A stretch of DNA of 64,000 nt, taken from assembly GCF_019145435.1 (NCBI RefSeq), contig NZ_JAHSTS010000001.1, positions 1,936,001 to 2,000,000 on the forward strand, in the 5' to 3' direction. The DNA is from Pseudomonas ekonensis (lineage in GTDB: Bacteria > Pseudomonadota > Gammaproteobacteria > Pseudomonadales > Pseudomonadaceae). Shown in pieces: positions 51,881-60,383 of this stretch. Each line of letters begins with the position of its first letter. The stretch's first letter is position 1. The notes below the pieces were generated by a model. The model did not search any database. It saw only the letters and a program-made list of their open reading frames with translations, and had not been told where the DNA came from. The position numbers and the translations under genes were made by a program.

Positions 51881-53791
51881 GTGTTCCGACGTCTTCTGTG
51901 TTCGCTGTCCGTTTTGAGTGTGTCCATCGCCGCCGCCCAGGGCGCTGCCCTCGATACGCCTCGCCTGCAAGGCATCGACAACTTCCGTGACATCGCCGGC
52001 ACCACCGACGCGTATGCCACGGCCCACGACGGCACGATGCGGGCCGGGGTGTTCTACCGTTCCAACGCGTTGACCCCGGTGGGGTCGGACCTGGCGACCC
52101 TCAACGGCCTGGGCATCACGGCCATCTACGACCTGCGCACCCCCAGCGAAATCGCCGCCACGCCGGACACCCTCATCAGCGGCGCCCGTTACAGCAACAT
52201 CGACATCATCGGCAGCGCCACTTCGGGCGCGAACATCACCACGGTGTCGTTCCACAGCGCCGCCGAGGCGGTCGCGATGATGCAGCAGACCAACCGTGCG
52301 TTCGTCAGCGACGCCGGCATGCGCAGCCAGTTCAGCCGCTTGTTCAACGAACTGGCCAGCGCCGACGGCGCCGCGCTGTTCCACTGCACCGCCGGCAAGG
52401 ACCGCACCGGCTGGACCGCGGCCGTGCTGCAGAGCATCGCCGGGGTCGACAGCGCCACGATCATGAGCAATTACCTGGCGACCAACGACTACACCGCCGC
52501 CCGGGTGGCGAAGACCCTGGCGATGATGCCGGCGAGCATGGCGACGATCTATGCGCCGCTGCTGGGCGTCGAGGCCAGTTACCTGCAAGCGGGGCTGGAT
52601 CAGGTGACGGCCCAGTACGGCAGCATGGACAACTACCTCAAGCAGGGGCTCGGGCTGTCCCAGGAAACGATCTACGTGCTGCGCGGCAAGATGGTCGAGT
52701 ACAACAGCCTGCCCGGTGAGGCGGGGCTGGCCGGCAATGCCGGCGCCGGGGCGCAGTTTCTGCGGCAGTTGCAGGGCTCGGCGTTGTCGGGCACCTACAG
52801 CGCCTACAACTATTACCTGCAATCGGCCATCGACGCGGGCAGCCTCGGCGGAGTCGAGTCCACCGTCGGCGGGCAGGTGCATGCCGACGCGGCCAGTTAC
52901 CTGTTGCGCCAGGGCGCGATGATCGACCGGGCGGCCGCGCCTTATGCCAGCGGGACGGATCTGAAGGTCGGTCAATATCGGTTGTGGACGACGGCGCTGG
53001 CGGGGTATCTGGGCACCGACGGCTCGTCCCATGCGGCCAGCAGCAACGAACATAGCCAGGGCACGATGGTCGGGGTGACCCGGCGCTTCACCGAACAGCT
53101 CAGCGGCCATGCCGGTTTCGGCTACAGCAAGGGCAGCGTCGGCGGGGCCGGTGGGGAGGCGGACACCGACCTGACGTTTTTCTCGGTGGGTGCGCGCTTT
53201 GCGCCGGACGGGTTGGAGCGGGGGCTGTTCGTCGATGCCAACGCCAAGGCCGGCTGGCTCGATTACGACAGCAAGCGCGATCTGGGCGGCGGCCTGGGCA
53301 CGGCCAAGGGCGACAGCCACGGCAACCTGTCAGGCGTGACGCTGGCGCTCGGGTATCGCTTGCCGTCGGGCGGGGTGACCCTTGAGCCGAGCCTTGGCGT
53401 GCGGGTCAGCCATCTGGACCTGTCGGGCTTCAAGGAGAAGGGCAGTGAGCTGGCCCTCGACGTGGACGGCATCCAGGAAACCCGCCGCAGCGCCGTGGCC
53501 AATCTCGACGTGGCGTTCGCGCAGGTGCCGATGGGCGAGTGGCGACTGGTGCCGGGCGTGCAGGTGGGATACGAGCATGTGCTGGGCGATCATTCGGTCG
53601 ACAGCCAAGGGCACCTGCTGGGCCTGGACGTCGATCAGCGCGCCGCCTACGACAACCGCGACGCGTTCACCGGCGGCGTCAACCTCACCGCCAGCCTCGG
53701 TGCCCTGAGCCTGGGCGCCGAACTCGGCGCCAGCGGCGGCGGTGACAGCCACGGCTTCGGCGGCGGGCTCAAGGCCAGTTACCTCTTCTGA
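51881..53791 (+). CDS. Autotransporter with a tyrosine phosphatase passenger
   Basis: 636 aa. Signal peptide with cleavage near AAAQGA. Residues about 28-270 form a tyrosine phosphatase of the Y_phosphatase3 type: LQGIDNFRDIAG, IYDLRTPSE, P-loop HCTAGKDRTGW (Cys169, Arg175). From about 355 to the end is an autotransporter beta-barrel with repeated strands (GQYRLWTTALAGYLGTDGSS, HAGFGYSKGSVGG) and a terminal aromatic residue (KASYLF). A phosphatase displayed on the surface is unusual; the bond to protein, lipid or inositol phosphates is open. The start is GTG 51881 with GAGG 8 nt upstream. A REP array follows directly. Confidence 0.88.
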   Translation: MFRRLLCSLSVLSVSIAAAQGAALDTPRLQGIDNFRDIAGTTDAYATAHDGTMRAGVFYRSNALTPVGSDLATLNGLGITAIYDLRTPSEIAATPDTLISGARYSNIDIIGSATSGANITTVSFHSAAEAVAMMQQTNRAFVSDAGMRSQFSRLFNELASADGAALFHCTAGKDRTGWTAAVLQSIAGVDSATIMSNYLATNDYTAARVAKTLAMMPASMATIYAPLLGVEASYLQAGLDQVTAQYGSMDNYLKQGLGLSQETIYVLRGKMVEYNSLPGEAGLAGNAGAGAQFLRQLQGSALSGTYSAYNYYLQSAIDAGSLGGVESTVGGQVHADAASYLLRQGAMIDRAAAPYASGTDLKVGQYRLWTTALAGYLGTDGSSHAASSNEHSQGTMVGVTRRFTEQLSGHAGFGYSKGSVGGAGGEADTDLTFFSVGARFAPDGLERGLFVDANAKAGWLDYDSKRDLGGGLGTAKGDSHGNLSGVTLALGYRLPSGGVTLEPSLGVRVSHLDLSGFKEKGSELALDVDGIQETRRSAVANLDVAFAQVPMGEWRLVPGVQVGYEHVLGDHSVDSQGHLLGLDVDQRAAYDNRDAFTGGVNLTASLGALSLGAELGASGGGDSHGFGGGLKASYLF

Positions 53792-53804
53792 AGCTTGTCT
53801 TCCT

Positions 53805-54410
53805 GTAGGCGCTTGCCTGCAAGCGATGAGGCCGGTTCAGCCGACATCTCTGTTGCCTGACCCGCCGCCATCGCCAGCAGGCTGGCTCCTACAAGGGATG
53901 CCGGCTGTCCGCAGCATCCCTGCGCACCACAAAACCTGTAGGAGCTTGCCTGCAAGCGATGAGGCCATTACAGCCGACATCTCTGTTGCCTGACCCGCCA
54001 CCATCGCCAGCAGGCTGGCTCCTACAAGGGATCCCGGCTGTCCGCAGCATCCCTGCACACCACAAAACCTGTAGGAGCTTGCCTGCAAGCGATGAGGCCA
54101 TCACAGCCGACATTTCTGTTGCCTGACCCGCCGCCATCGCCAGCAGGCTGGCTCCTACAAGGGATCCCGGCTGTCCGCAGCATCCCTGCACACCCCAAAA
54201 CCTGTGGGAGCTGGCTTGCCAGCGATGAGGCCATCACAGCCGACATCTCTGTTGCCTGACCCACCGTCGTCGCTGGCAAGTCGAGTCGTCGCACCGCAGC
54301 TCCCACAGGTATCTCAGGTGTTTGCGGGATCCAGGCACACCACAAAACCTGTAGGCGCTTGCCTGCAAGCGATGAGGCCGGCACTGTCGACATCGTCATC
54401 ACCAGCAGGC
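53805..54410. repeat. REP array with 133-bp period (four units and a remnant)
   Basis: Units start at 53805, 53938, 54071, 54204 and 54351; the first three steps are exactly 133 bp. Each unit contains GTAGGAGCTTGCCTGCAAGC and GCCAGCAGGCTGGCTCCTAC joined by a linker with CTGTTGCCTGACCCGCC. A variant module with GTCGAGTCGTCGCACCGC lies at 54266-54309. It fills the 625 bp between the autotransporter and the AraC gene. Confidence 0.93.
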
Positions 54411-54416
54411 CGTCGC

Positions 54417-55394
54417 CTACAGGCGCAGGCCTTTACGCAACGCCGCCGGGCTCACGCCATAGGCCTGCTGAAAGTACTGGCTAAACCTACCCACATTGCT
54501 GAAACCCAACCGCAACGCCACGTCGGTCACCGACGGCGCGCCGCTGCGGGCCAGGATTTCGTGTGCATGTTCAAGCCGCACCCGGCGTTGATAGGCGACG
54601 ATGGACATCCCCGCAAACCGTCGGAACCCGTCCTGCAAGGCGCGCAGGCTGACGTTGCTCAGCCGCGCCAGTTCTGCGCCGCTGACCGGATCACCGGGAT
54701 GGGCCTGAAGGTAGTCGATGGCCAGCCGCACATGCCGAGGCGCAATCGATGGCTCAGGACGGCGCAGGGCCTGGGTGAAGTTGTGGGGCCAGGCGTCCAG
54801 CACCGCATCCACCAGCATGTCCCGCAGGCGCGACGGCATCAGCGTGCCGGCGTTGAGCAACAGATCGAACTCGGCCCCCGTGGCCAGGTCGATCAGCGCC
54901 CGGATGCCCTGGAAGGCCGGGCTGTCCAGCGCCACCACCGGTTCGAAGCGCAGCCTTTGCGTCACTGGGCGGCCCAGCAGCGTCGCCAGCCGCTCGGTCA
55001 GCGCCGCCCGGCTGACCGACAGGCCATGCTGGGCATGGTTGTCGATGAAACGCATCGAACACAGCTCCGCCTTGTCGATGGCCAACCCGGTGCGGGCAAC
55101 CCCCACCGATTCGGTGCGGTGGCTGAACAGGATCTTGCCCGCCGTGGGCAGGACGAAGGTGATTTCATCGAACGGCTCGGGAAACGCCACCGAAAAATCG
55201 CCCCGGTAATGCATGCGCCGGAAGCTCACGCCGTCGTGGCGGCCGTAGACGCCGCCGATGATGATGTCCTTGGGCGGCGGCGGGGTGTCGGCATAGCGGT
55301 TGCCGAACATTCGGGAGAAGACTGCGCCGAACTCGTCGCAGGTCATGTCGCTGGATCGCAGGATGATGTGCTGTCGCGTCGTGCTTGAGAACAC
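54417..55394 (-). CDS. AraC-family regulator
   Basis: About 325 aa. The N-terminal AraC_binding_2-like domain reads STTRQHIILRSSD, then YRGDFSVAFPEPFDEITFVL. The C-terminal HTH pair is GAELARLSNVSLRALQDGFR and VTDVALRLGFSNVGRFSQYF. The start is unsure: GTG 55394 fits the length of relatives but has a weak ribosome binding site; ATG 55346 is possible. The stop TAG lies within the edge of the REP array. The target is unknown; the downstream neighbour is the autotransporter, convergent. Confidence 0.88.
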   Translation of the reverse strand: MFSSTTRQHIILRSSDMTCDEFGAVFSRMFGNRYADTPPPPKDIIIGGVYGRHDGVSFRRMHYRGDFSVAFPEPFDEITFVLPTAGKILFSHRTESVGVARTGLAIDKAELCSMRFIDNHAQHGLSVSRAALTERLATLLGRPVTQRLRFEPVVALDSPAFQGIRALIDLATGAEFDLLLNAGTLMPSRLRDMLVDAVLDAWPHNFTQALRRPEPSIAPRHVRLAIDYLQAHPGDPVSGAELARLSNVSLRALQDGFRRFAGMSIVAYQRRVRLEHAHEILARSGAPSVTDVALRLGFSNVGRFSQYFQQAYGVSPAALRKGLRL

Positions 55395-55617
55395 CTGGGG
55401 GTCGCCTTGGCCGGGGAAGGATGCGTGGATCGAAAAAGCGCACACACGCGAGGCTCTGTGTGAAAAGCCTTGATACTCGGTGATGCTGCGTTGAAAACAG
55501 CCTGACCTTCGTCTCAAGACTTTTCACACACACGCTAGCAGCCCGGCATGACAACCCCGTGAACGGCGCCGCCGTCGCGACGGGCCCGATGGCTGTCGCG
55601 ACGCAGCCGGGCGACCG

Positions 55618-57081
55618 TCAGCTCAACGTCCCCGGCGCGATCCCCAGCAACCCGGACAAGGTGTTGACGATGGCCTGCTGGCGGGCCCGGTCGGCCTGGT
55701 GCTGCGCTTCGGCGGCGGCCACGTCGGCGTCGCAGTGCGGGCACAGGGTCTCGTAGGCGTGGATGTATTGCAGGCAGTGCCTGCACAGCGCCAGTTGCTC
55801 GGGGATGCGGCCTTCCTCCGGGGATTTCTGCCCTTGGTTGAGCCAGGCCAGCTTGACCACCTGGCCGCTGTCGCTGACGCTGCTGACTCGCTCGCCGGTG
55901 TCGATGCGTTCGGTGATCAGGTCGAAGCGCCCGACGGCGAACGACTGCGGCGCGGCGTCCTGCAGTTTGACGATGCGCTCGCGCAGCCCGCGCTTCTGCA
56001 GCTCCAGGGTGCGGTAGTGGCAGTAGGGGTTGTTGCCGGGCTTGCCCAGCAGCGAGTGCGACGTCCAGGTGCAGCCGCCCCGGCACACGTCGTTGTAGTA
56101 GCAGGTGCGGCAGTGGCCCCACAGGTCGTCGACCGAGCGCAGGCGGCCGAAGTGGATGCCCTCGCTGTAGTGCCAGATGTCGTGCAGGCTCATGTCGCGC
56201 ACGTTACCCCCGGAGAAGCCCACCGTCGCCAGGGACGGGCAGCCCTTGACCGTGCCGTCGGCCTCCAGCGCAAGCACGGTCTGGCCGGCGGCGCAGCCGC
56301 TCCAGTGCACGCGTTCGTCGCCGAAGCCGCGCCACAGGTGCTCGTAAGGGCCGTAGTAGCCGATGTTGTTGCCGACGTTCATCAACAGGCCGCGGTCCAG
56401 GCCTTCGCGGTAGAGCCGGGCGAGCAGCGGCATCACTTCCAGCAACTGGTAGGGCTGCAGCAGCAGTTCCGGATGATCGACCGCGTTGCCCATGGCCACG
56501 GTCAGCTGGATCTGCCAGTGGGTGGCGCCCAGGCCGATGATGGTGTCCATCAGTTCCGGCAGGTCGGGCAGGGTGGCGGCGCCGATCTGGGTGTTGACGC
56601 TCACCGCCAGCCCCGACGCTTTCGCCCGGCGCAGGGTGTCCACGGCCTTGTCGAACGAGCCGGGCACGTTGCGCACCGCGTCGTGCAGCGGGGCGAGGCC
56701 GTCGAGCGACACGCCCACGCCGTTGAGGCCGGCGTCCACCGCCGCCTGCATCTTGGCCGGCGTCAGGTTGCGGCCGCCGGTCTGGATGGCGCAGTACATG
56801 CCGTGGTCATGGATGGCCTGGATCAGTTGCGTCCAGTCCTTGCGCAGGTAGGCTTCGCCGCCGATCAGGGTGATCTCGCGGGTGCCGAGGGCGGCCAGAG
56901 CGTCGATCACGTCCAGGCATTCGCGGGTGCTCAGCTCGCCGGTGCGCCGGTGGCCGGCGCGGGAGCCGCAATGCAGGCACTTGAGGTCGCAGGCCAGGGT
57001 GATTTCCCAGACCACATGGACCGGCACGTAGCGTTTGAGGTCGGACTCGCTCAGGTAGCGGGCAGGGCGGGTGTCTGTCAT
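55618..57081 (-). CDS. Radical SAM/SPASM maturase of the DUF1842/DUF1843 operon
   Basis: 487 aa. The radical SAM cluster is C31-x3-C35-x2-C38 (CDLKCLHC). The TIM barrel follows (LIGGEAYLRKDW, GVSLDGLAPLHDAVRN). A SPASM domain is marked by SGCAAGQ, GCPS and HCRTCYYNDVCRGGC (about 265-340), expected to bind two auxiliary Fe-S clusters. The C-terminal 60 residues carry a zinc ribbon C433RHC...C447PHC, not usual for the family. SPASM maturases modify ribosomal peptides or proteins; I recall a family associated with GDL-motif peptides, unchecked. It is the last gene after three DUF1842/1843-type genes, 91 bp after the preceding one. AAGGA lies 7 nt before the ATG. Confidence 0.88.
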   Translation of the reverse strand: MTDTRPARYLSESDLKRYVPVHVVWEITLACDLKCLHCGSRAGHRRTGELSTRECLDVIDALAALGTREITLIGGEAYLRKDWTQLIQAIHDHGMYCAIQTGGRNLTPAKMQAAVDAGLNGVGVSLDGLAPLHDAVRNVPGSFDKAVDTLRRAKASGLAVSVNTQIGAATLPDLPELMDTIIGLGATHWQIQLTVAMGNAVDHPELLLQPYQLLEVMPLLARLYREGLDRGLLMNVGNNIGYYGPYEHLWRGFGDERVHWSGCAAGQTVLALEADGTVKGCPSLATVGFSGGNVRDMSLHDIWHYSEGIHFGRLRSVDDLWGHCRTCYYNDVCRGGCTWTSHSLLGKPGNNPYCHYRTLELQKRGLRERIVKLQDAAPQSFAVGRFDLITERIDTGERVSSVSDSGQVVKLAWLNQGQKSPEEGRIPEQLALCRHCLQYIHAYETLCPHCDADVAAAEAQHQADRARQQAIVNTLSGLLGIAPGTLS

Positions 57082-57172
57082 GGCAGGTCCTTGCGCACGG
57101 TCGCGTGCGCGACGCGGAGGGAGGGCGACAGAAAACCGGCGAGGCCGTCGGGGCCCCGCCGGGGAGCGGCGG

Positions 57173-57754
57173 CTAGCGCGCTTCCAGTCGGGTGATCTCC
57201 GCGTTCAGTTGCTCGAGGGCACTGCGCAGCGCGCCTTCGTGGGCCACTTGCTGTTCAGCCTGCTGCACCACGGTCTTGAGTTGCGCCACGTCGCCGCCGG
57301 CCTGGGCCTGCTGCACGGCCACGGCGTACAGCGGGATGTGCGGATGCGGCACCGGCTTGACCTCGACGGTGGGCGCCTGATGCATCGCAACGTGCCTCAC
57401 CGCATTCCACTGGCCATCGTAATCGTAGCGGTAGTCGGCGAAGCCGCTGGCCCAGTCGTCGCCCAACAGGCCCTTGAGGTGGAAGGTCTGGGCGATCTGG
57501 CTGAGCGGGCCGCTGGGGCTGCCGGCGAGGTCGAGGATGATGTGGTGCTCGGCCGAAGGCGCCAGCTTGAGCTGACTGTAGTTGCCCCAGACCCGGGCGT
57601 GGAAATTGACCGGCGGCCAGGTGCTCTGAAAGACGCTGGCGACGCCGCTGACTTTCTTGGAGACGGTGTTGACGACAAGATCCAGGGTCAGGACCGGTGC
57701 GCCCAGCAAATCGTTTCTGACGATGAGGCGGGTATGGAAAAGTCCGATCGACAT
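57173..57754 (-). CDS. DUF1842-DUF1843 protein, 193 aa (possible maturase substrate)
   Basis: N-terminal DUF1842 at about 1-115 (GLFHTRLIVRN, VSGVASVFQSTWPP, ARVWGNY, GDDWASGFADY). After a linker rich in proline and histidine comes a DUF1843-like tail at about 140-193 (IPLYAVAVQQAQAGGDVAQL), here with GGDV in the place of the GDL motif. The protein ends in a coiled-coil helix (LEQLNAEITRLEAR). No signal peptide. It is the gene next to the maturase. Start 57754 has GGGAG 8 nt upstream. Compared with its neighbour, the GDL residues have drifted, so it may be a scaffold rather than a substrate. Confidence 0.82.
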   Translation of the reverse strand: MSIGLFHTRLIVRNDLLGAPVLTLDLVVNTVSKKVSGVASVFQSTWPPVNFHARVWGNYSQLKLAPSAEHHIILDLAGSPSGPLSQIAQTFHLKGLLGDDWASGFADYRYDYDGQWNAVRHVAMHQAPTVEVKPVPHPHIPLYAVAVQQAQAGGDVAQLKTVVQQAEQQVAHEGALRSALEQLNAEITRLEAR

Positions 57755-57794
57755 GATGCTGCTCCCTAAAGTGAATGACGGTTCCGGTGGCCGA

Positions 57795-58427
57795 TCAGCG
57801 GCTCAGCAACTGGCTGAGTTCTTTCTTGGCGGATTCCAGCGCGATGCGCAGCTGCGGCAATTGTTCCAGTTGCTGCTTGCCGAGCCTGGCCAGGCTTTTC
57901 ATCTGGGCCAGGTCGCCGGAGGCGATGGCGCTCTGGATCGGCGCGGCGTACAGCGGCATGATCGGGCGGTACGGCTCGATCACAGGGCCCGGCTCGAACG
58001 GCGGCAGCACGTGGGACGGCACCGGCTGCAGGTGCGCCGGCACGTTGTTGACTTCAACCCATTGGGTGCCGTTGAGGTATTGGTAGTTGGCGACGCCTTC
58101 CTTCCAGTCGGTGCCGACCACCAGGTGCACCCTGAAGTTGACGATGGAGTTGCAGCCCGGTCCGCCGTGGTTGCCCTGGGCGGTGATGAGGATTTTGCTG
58201 ACCCCAGGCTTCATGACGGTCAGGTAGGTGTACTCGCCCCAGACATCGGAGTGCACGTCGAGGGGCGGATTGGTCGCCTGGGTGACGGCGGCGGTGCCGG
58301 TGACTTCCTGCTGCGGCGTGGAGACCAGCAGGTTGAGCGCCAGGCTTTGCGCGCCGGGCTGGCCCGTGCCGATCCGGTAGCACACCGGGAACAGGCCGAC
58401 GTTGTGTTGCGAAACAGAACCAGACAT
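57795..58427 (-). CDS. DUF1842-DUF1843 protein, 210 aa (possible maturase substrate)
   Basis: DUF1842 at about 1-130 aligns with the 193-aa paralogue (GLFPVCYRIG, VTGTAAVTQATNPP, SDVWGEY, GTDWKEGVANY). The DUF1843-like tail at about 155-210 has the full motif (MPLYAAPIQSAIASGDLAQM) and ends in LESAKKELSQLLSR. No signal peptide. The start at 58427 has GGAGG about 7 nt upstream; the frame extends five codons. It lies 34 nt after the 62-aa gene and 40 nt before the 193-aa gene. Confidence 0.82.
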   Translation of the reverse strand: MSGSVSQHNVGLFPVCYRIGTGQPGAQSLALNLLVSTPQQEVTGTAAVTQATNPPLDVHSDVWGEYTYLTVMKPGVSKILITAQGNHGGPGCNSIVNFRVHLVVGTDWKEGVANYQYLNGTQWVEVNNVPAHLQPVPSHVLPPFEPGPVIEPYRPIMPLYAAPIQSAIASGDLAQMKSLARLGKQQLEQLPQLRIALESAKKELSQLLSR

Positions 58428-58461
58428 GGTGATTGCCTCCATTGCAATGCGGGTGATGGCC

Positions 58462-58650
58462 TTAGGGTCTTTCCAGACGGGACACTTCCCGGGCCAGGTT
58501 TTCGTACGCGGTTTTAAGCTCCTTGGCTTCAGGCTTCGTTGAATCGCGCTGCTTCAACAAACTCTTCATTTTCTGCAGGTTGCCGTCCGTGATCGCGCTC
58601 TGGATGGCGACCCCGTAAGGGGGAATGATGTGAGACTTCGAGTCGCTCAT
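58462..58650 (-). CDS. DUF1843-only small protein, 62 aa (candidate peptide substrate)
   Basis: 62 aa. It consists only of the module that ends the two larger proteins: PPYGVAIQSAITDGNLQKMK, then a helix ending ENLAREVSRLERP. In comparison with GDLAQMK its motif is GNLQKMK. It is the first annotated gene of the operon, which fits a precursor-peptide position. Start at 58650 has AAGGAA 9 nt upstream. No cysteines, so radical chemistry on other side chains or backbone would be needed. Function is unknown. Confidence 0.8.
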   Translation of the reverse strand: MSDSKSHIIPPYGVAIQSAITDGNLQKMKSLLKQRDSTKPEAKELKTAYENLAREVSRLERP

Positions 58651-58843
58651 GCCGAAGGTTTCCTTATGGGTGTGCACAACGTCCCCTGTCGCGCAGGGGG
58701 CCTTTCCTGGCGGTCAGGCCGAACGCCTGCGCAAGAAAGGCTTCAGTGAGCTTTCCTGGCGGCGCGGGCCGGTCCGTCCGGATCCGATCAAAGGGCAGAC
58801 GCGGGCGTGCGGGGCACGGCCGGCGCCTCAGGGGCAGGCGGCG

Positions 58844-58933
58844 TCAGCCGAAGCCGTCGGGGCTGGCCTGCGGGGCAAGGGGGTAGGGGAGCCGCAACGG
58901 CAAGGGGGTGGAACGCGCCTGTACGTCGGTCAT
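58844..58933 (-). CDS. Candidate 29-aa leader or precursor peptide upstream of the radical SAM operon
   Basis: ATG at 58933 with AAGGA 7 nt upstream opens a frame of 29 codons plus TGA. The peptide starts MTDVQARSTPLPLRLPYPLA and ends PQASPDGFG. It is proline- and leucine-rich in the middle with a Gly-Phe-Gly end. It lies 193 nt before the 62-aa gene on the same strand. It may be a peptide substrate, an upstream attenuator ORF, or chance; the ribosome binding site is the main support. Confidence 0.4.
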   Translation of the reverse strand: MTDVQARSTPLPLRLPYPLAPQASPDGFG

Positions 58934-59311
58934 CTTTCTGTCCTTGATAGAAAGCCACGAAACACAGGGATCGTTCGATAGGTCCACGGGCGTGCGCGTA
59001 CTTGCGCAGGCAGAAACATCCCTGATTTTCCATCCGTTGCCGCACTTGGCGTACGTCCGGGGGACGCTCGCCGGCGTGCTGGCATATCGCTGGCCACGCA
59101 ACCCTAGATCCGATTCGGCGGGCCTGCCAGAAAAAGCGCCGAACGGTAGTGACCGGCGGGTCACGTTGGCTGGCCAACGGAGCCACCGAGGTCGCAGGCG
59201 GGGTCTCAACAGGTTGATTTTCAAAAAGGAAAAGGGACGCCGGCGCTGACGTCCCACCCCGTGGAACCAATCGAAATAACGCCGTCCTGGTTCAGGCGAT
59301 TTCCGTTGTGC
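58934..59311. other. Gene-free region between the radical SAM operon and LysR gene
   Basis: 378 bp without a convincing gene. Frames crossing it on the minus strand change composition and have no ribosome binding site. The promoter of the radical SAM operon should lie here. No clear hairpin terminator or palindrome was seen. Confidence 0.5.
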
Positions 59312-60256
59312 TCACACCGGCGGAAGGGGGCGCATCCCCCGCATCGGGTCATCCAGCAGGCTGAACTGCTCCACCAGAAAATCGATCAGCTTGCGCAGCG
59401 ACGGCAGCATGCCCTGACGGGTGGCGAACACCGCGTAGATCATTTCCGTGCGCGGCGTCCAGTCCGGCAGCACCACGGCCAGTTGTCCGCGTTCGATGAA
59501 ATCGTGCACCAGCGACATCGGCATCTGCGCCACGCCGATGCTGTCGATGGCCGCGCAGCGCAGCATCGGCAGGCCCTTGGTGATCAGTTGCGGGCGGTGC
59601 GGGAGGGTGAGCTCCGCGCCGTCCTGGTGGAACAGCGTCCAGCTGTAGTCGCGCTGCGGGCTGCCGTGGTGGACGCTGGGGAAACGCGCCAGGTCCTGCG
59701 GGCCTTGTGGCTCGCCCAGGCGCGAGAGCAGCGCCGGGCTGGCCACCAGGCATTGCGGCCGCTGCGACAGCACCCGGCTGACCAGGTCCGAATCCTGAAG
59801 GGGCGGCGGGCGCACCCGCAGGGCCAGGTCGACACCCTCGGCGACCACGTCCACCTGACGGTCGCAGGCGTCCAGGTGCACTTCCACCCGTGGGTGTTCG
59901 GCCATGAAGCGGGTGATGAGGGCGCCGACGCATTCTTCCAGCAGCGTGGTCGGGCAGGTGACGCGCAGCACGCCGCCGGGTTCGGCGTGGGTCAGGGCCA
60001 CGGCGGCCTCGGCGGCTTCCGCTTCCTTGAGCATGGCGCGGCAACGGGCGTAGTAGGTCTGGCCCAGTTCCGTCACCGTGAAGTGGCGGCTGTTGCGGGT
60101 GATCAGGCGCACGCCCAGGCGCTCTTCCAGCAGCGCGATGCGCCGGCTCAGGTTGGACTTGGGAATACCCAGGGCCCGCGCCGTCGGGGCGAAGCCGCCG
60201 TGGTCCACCACCATTACGAAATACTGCAGGTCATTGAGGTCCAGCACGGGGGACAT
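59312..60256 (-). CDS. LysR-family transcriptional regulator
   Basis: 314 aa. HTH LNDLQYFVMVVDHGGFAPTA, RALGIPKSNLSRRIALLEER, then the effector domain. It belongs to the group beginning 'DLNDLxYFVxVVxHGGF', often found beside oxidoreductase genes they control. The start at 60256 is the conserved family start; upstream in-frame sequence overlaps the divergent regulator. It faces the second LysR gene across 127 bp. Confidence 0.92.
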   Translation of the reverse strand: MSPVLDLNDLQYFVMVVDHGGFAPTARALGIPKSNLSRRIALLEERLGVRLITRNSRHFTVTELGQTYYARCRAMLKEAEAAEAAVALTHAEPGGVLRVTCPTTLLEECVGALITRFMAEHPRVEVHLDACDRQVDVVAEGVDLALRVRPPPLQDSDLVSRVLSQRPQCLVASPALLSRLGEPQGPQDLARFPSVHHGSPQRDYSWTLFHQDGAELTLPHRPQLITKGLPMLRCAAIDSIGVAQMPMSLVHDFIERGQLAVVLPDWTPRTEMIYAVFATRQGMLPSLRKLIDFLVEQFSLLDDPMRGMRPLPPV

Positions 60257-60383
60257 TCGCTTGGCCGAGGGATGCCCACTATACAAGCGCAAAGGTTCGC
60301 CGTGTGGGTCGCAGCGGACCGTTTTTCGCCTCTGGCGGGCGTGCCGGCCGAGCCGCAGGATGGGCGGCTTTGGGAAGCCGGCC

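Noticed and set aside
53742..54402. Several frames inside the REP array (repeated ASSLAGKLLQVLWCAGML-like products)
   Set aside because: They are translations of the 133-bp repeat and not proteins.
58788..59270. 160-codon minus-strand frame upstream of the radical SAM operon
   Set aside because: No ribosome binding site, irregular composition; the shorter 29-codon frame nearby is better supported.
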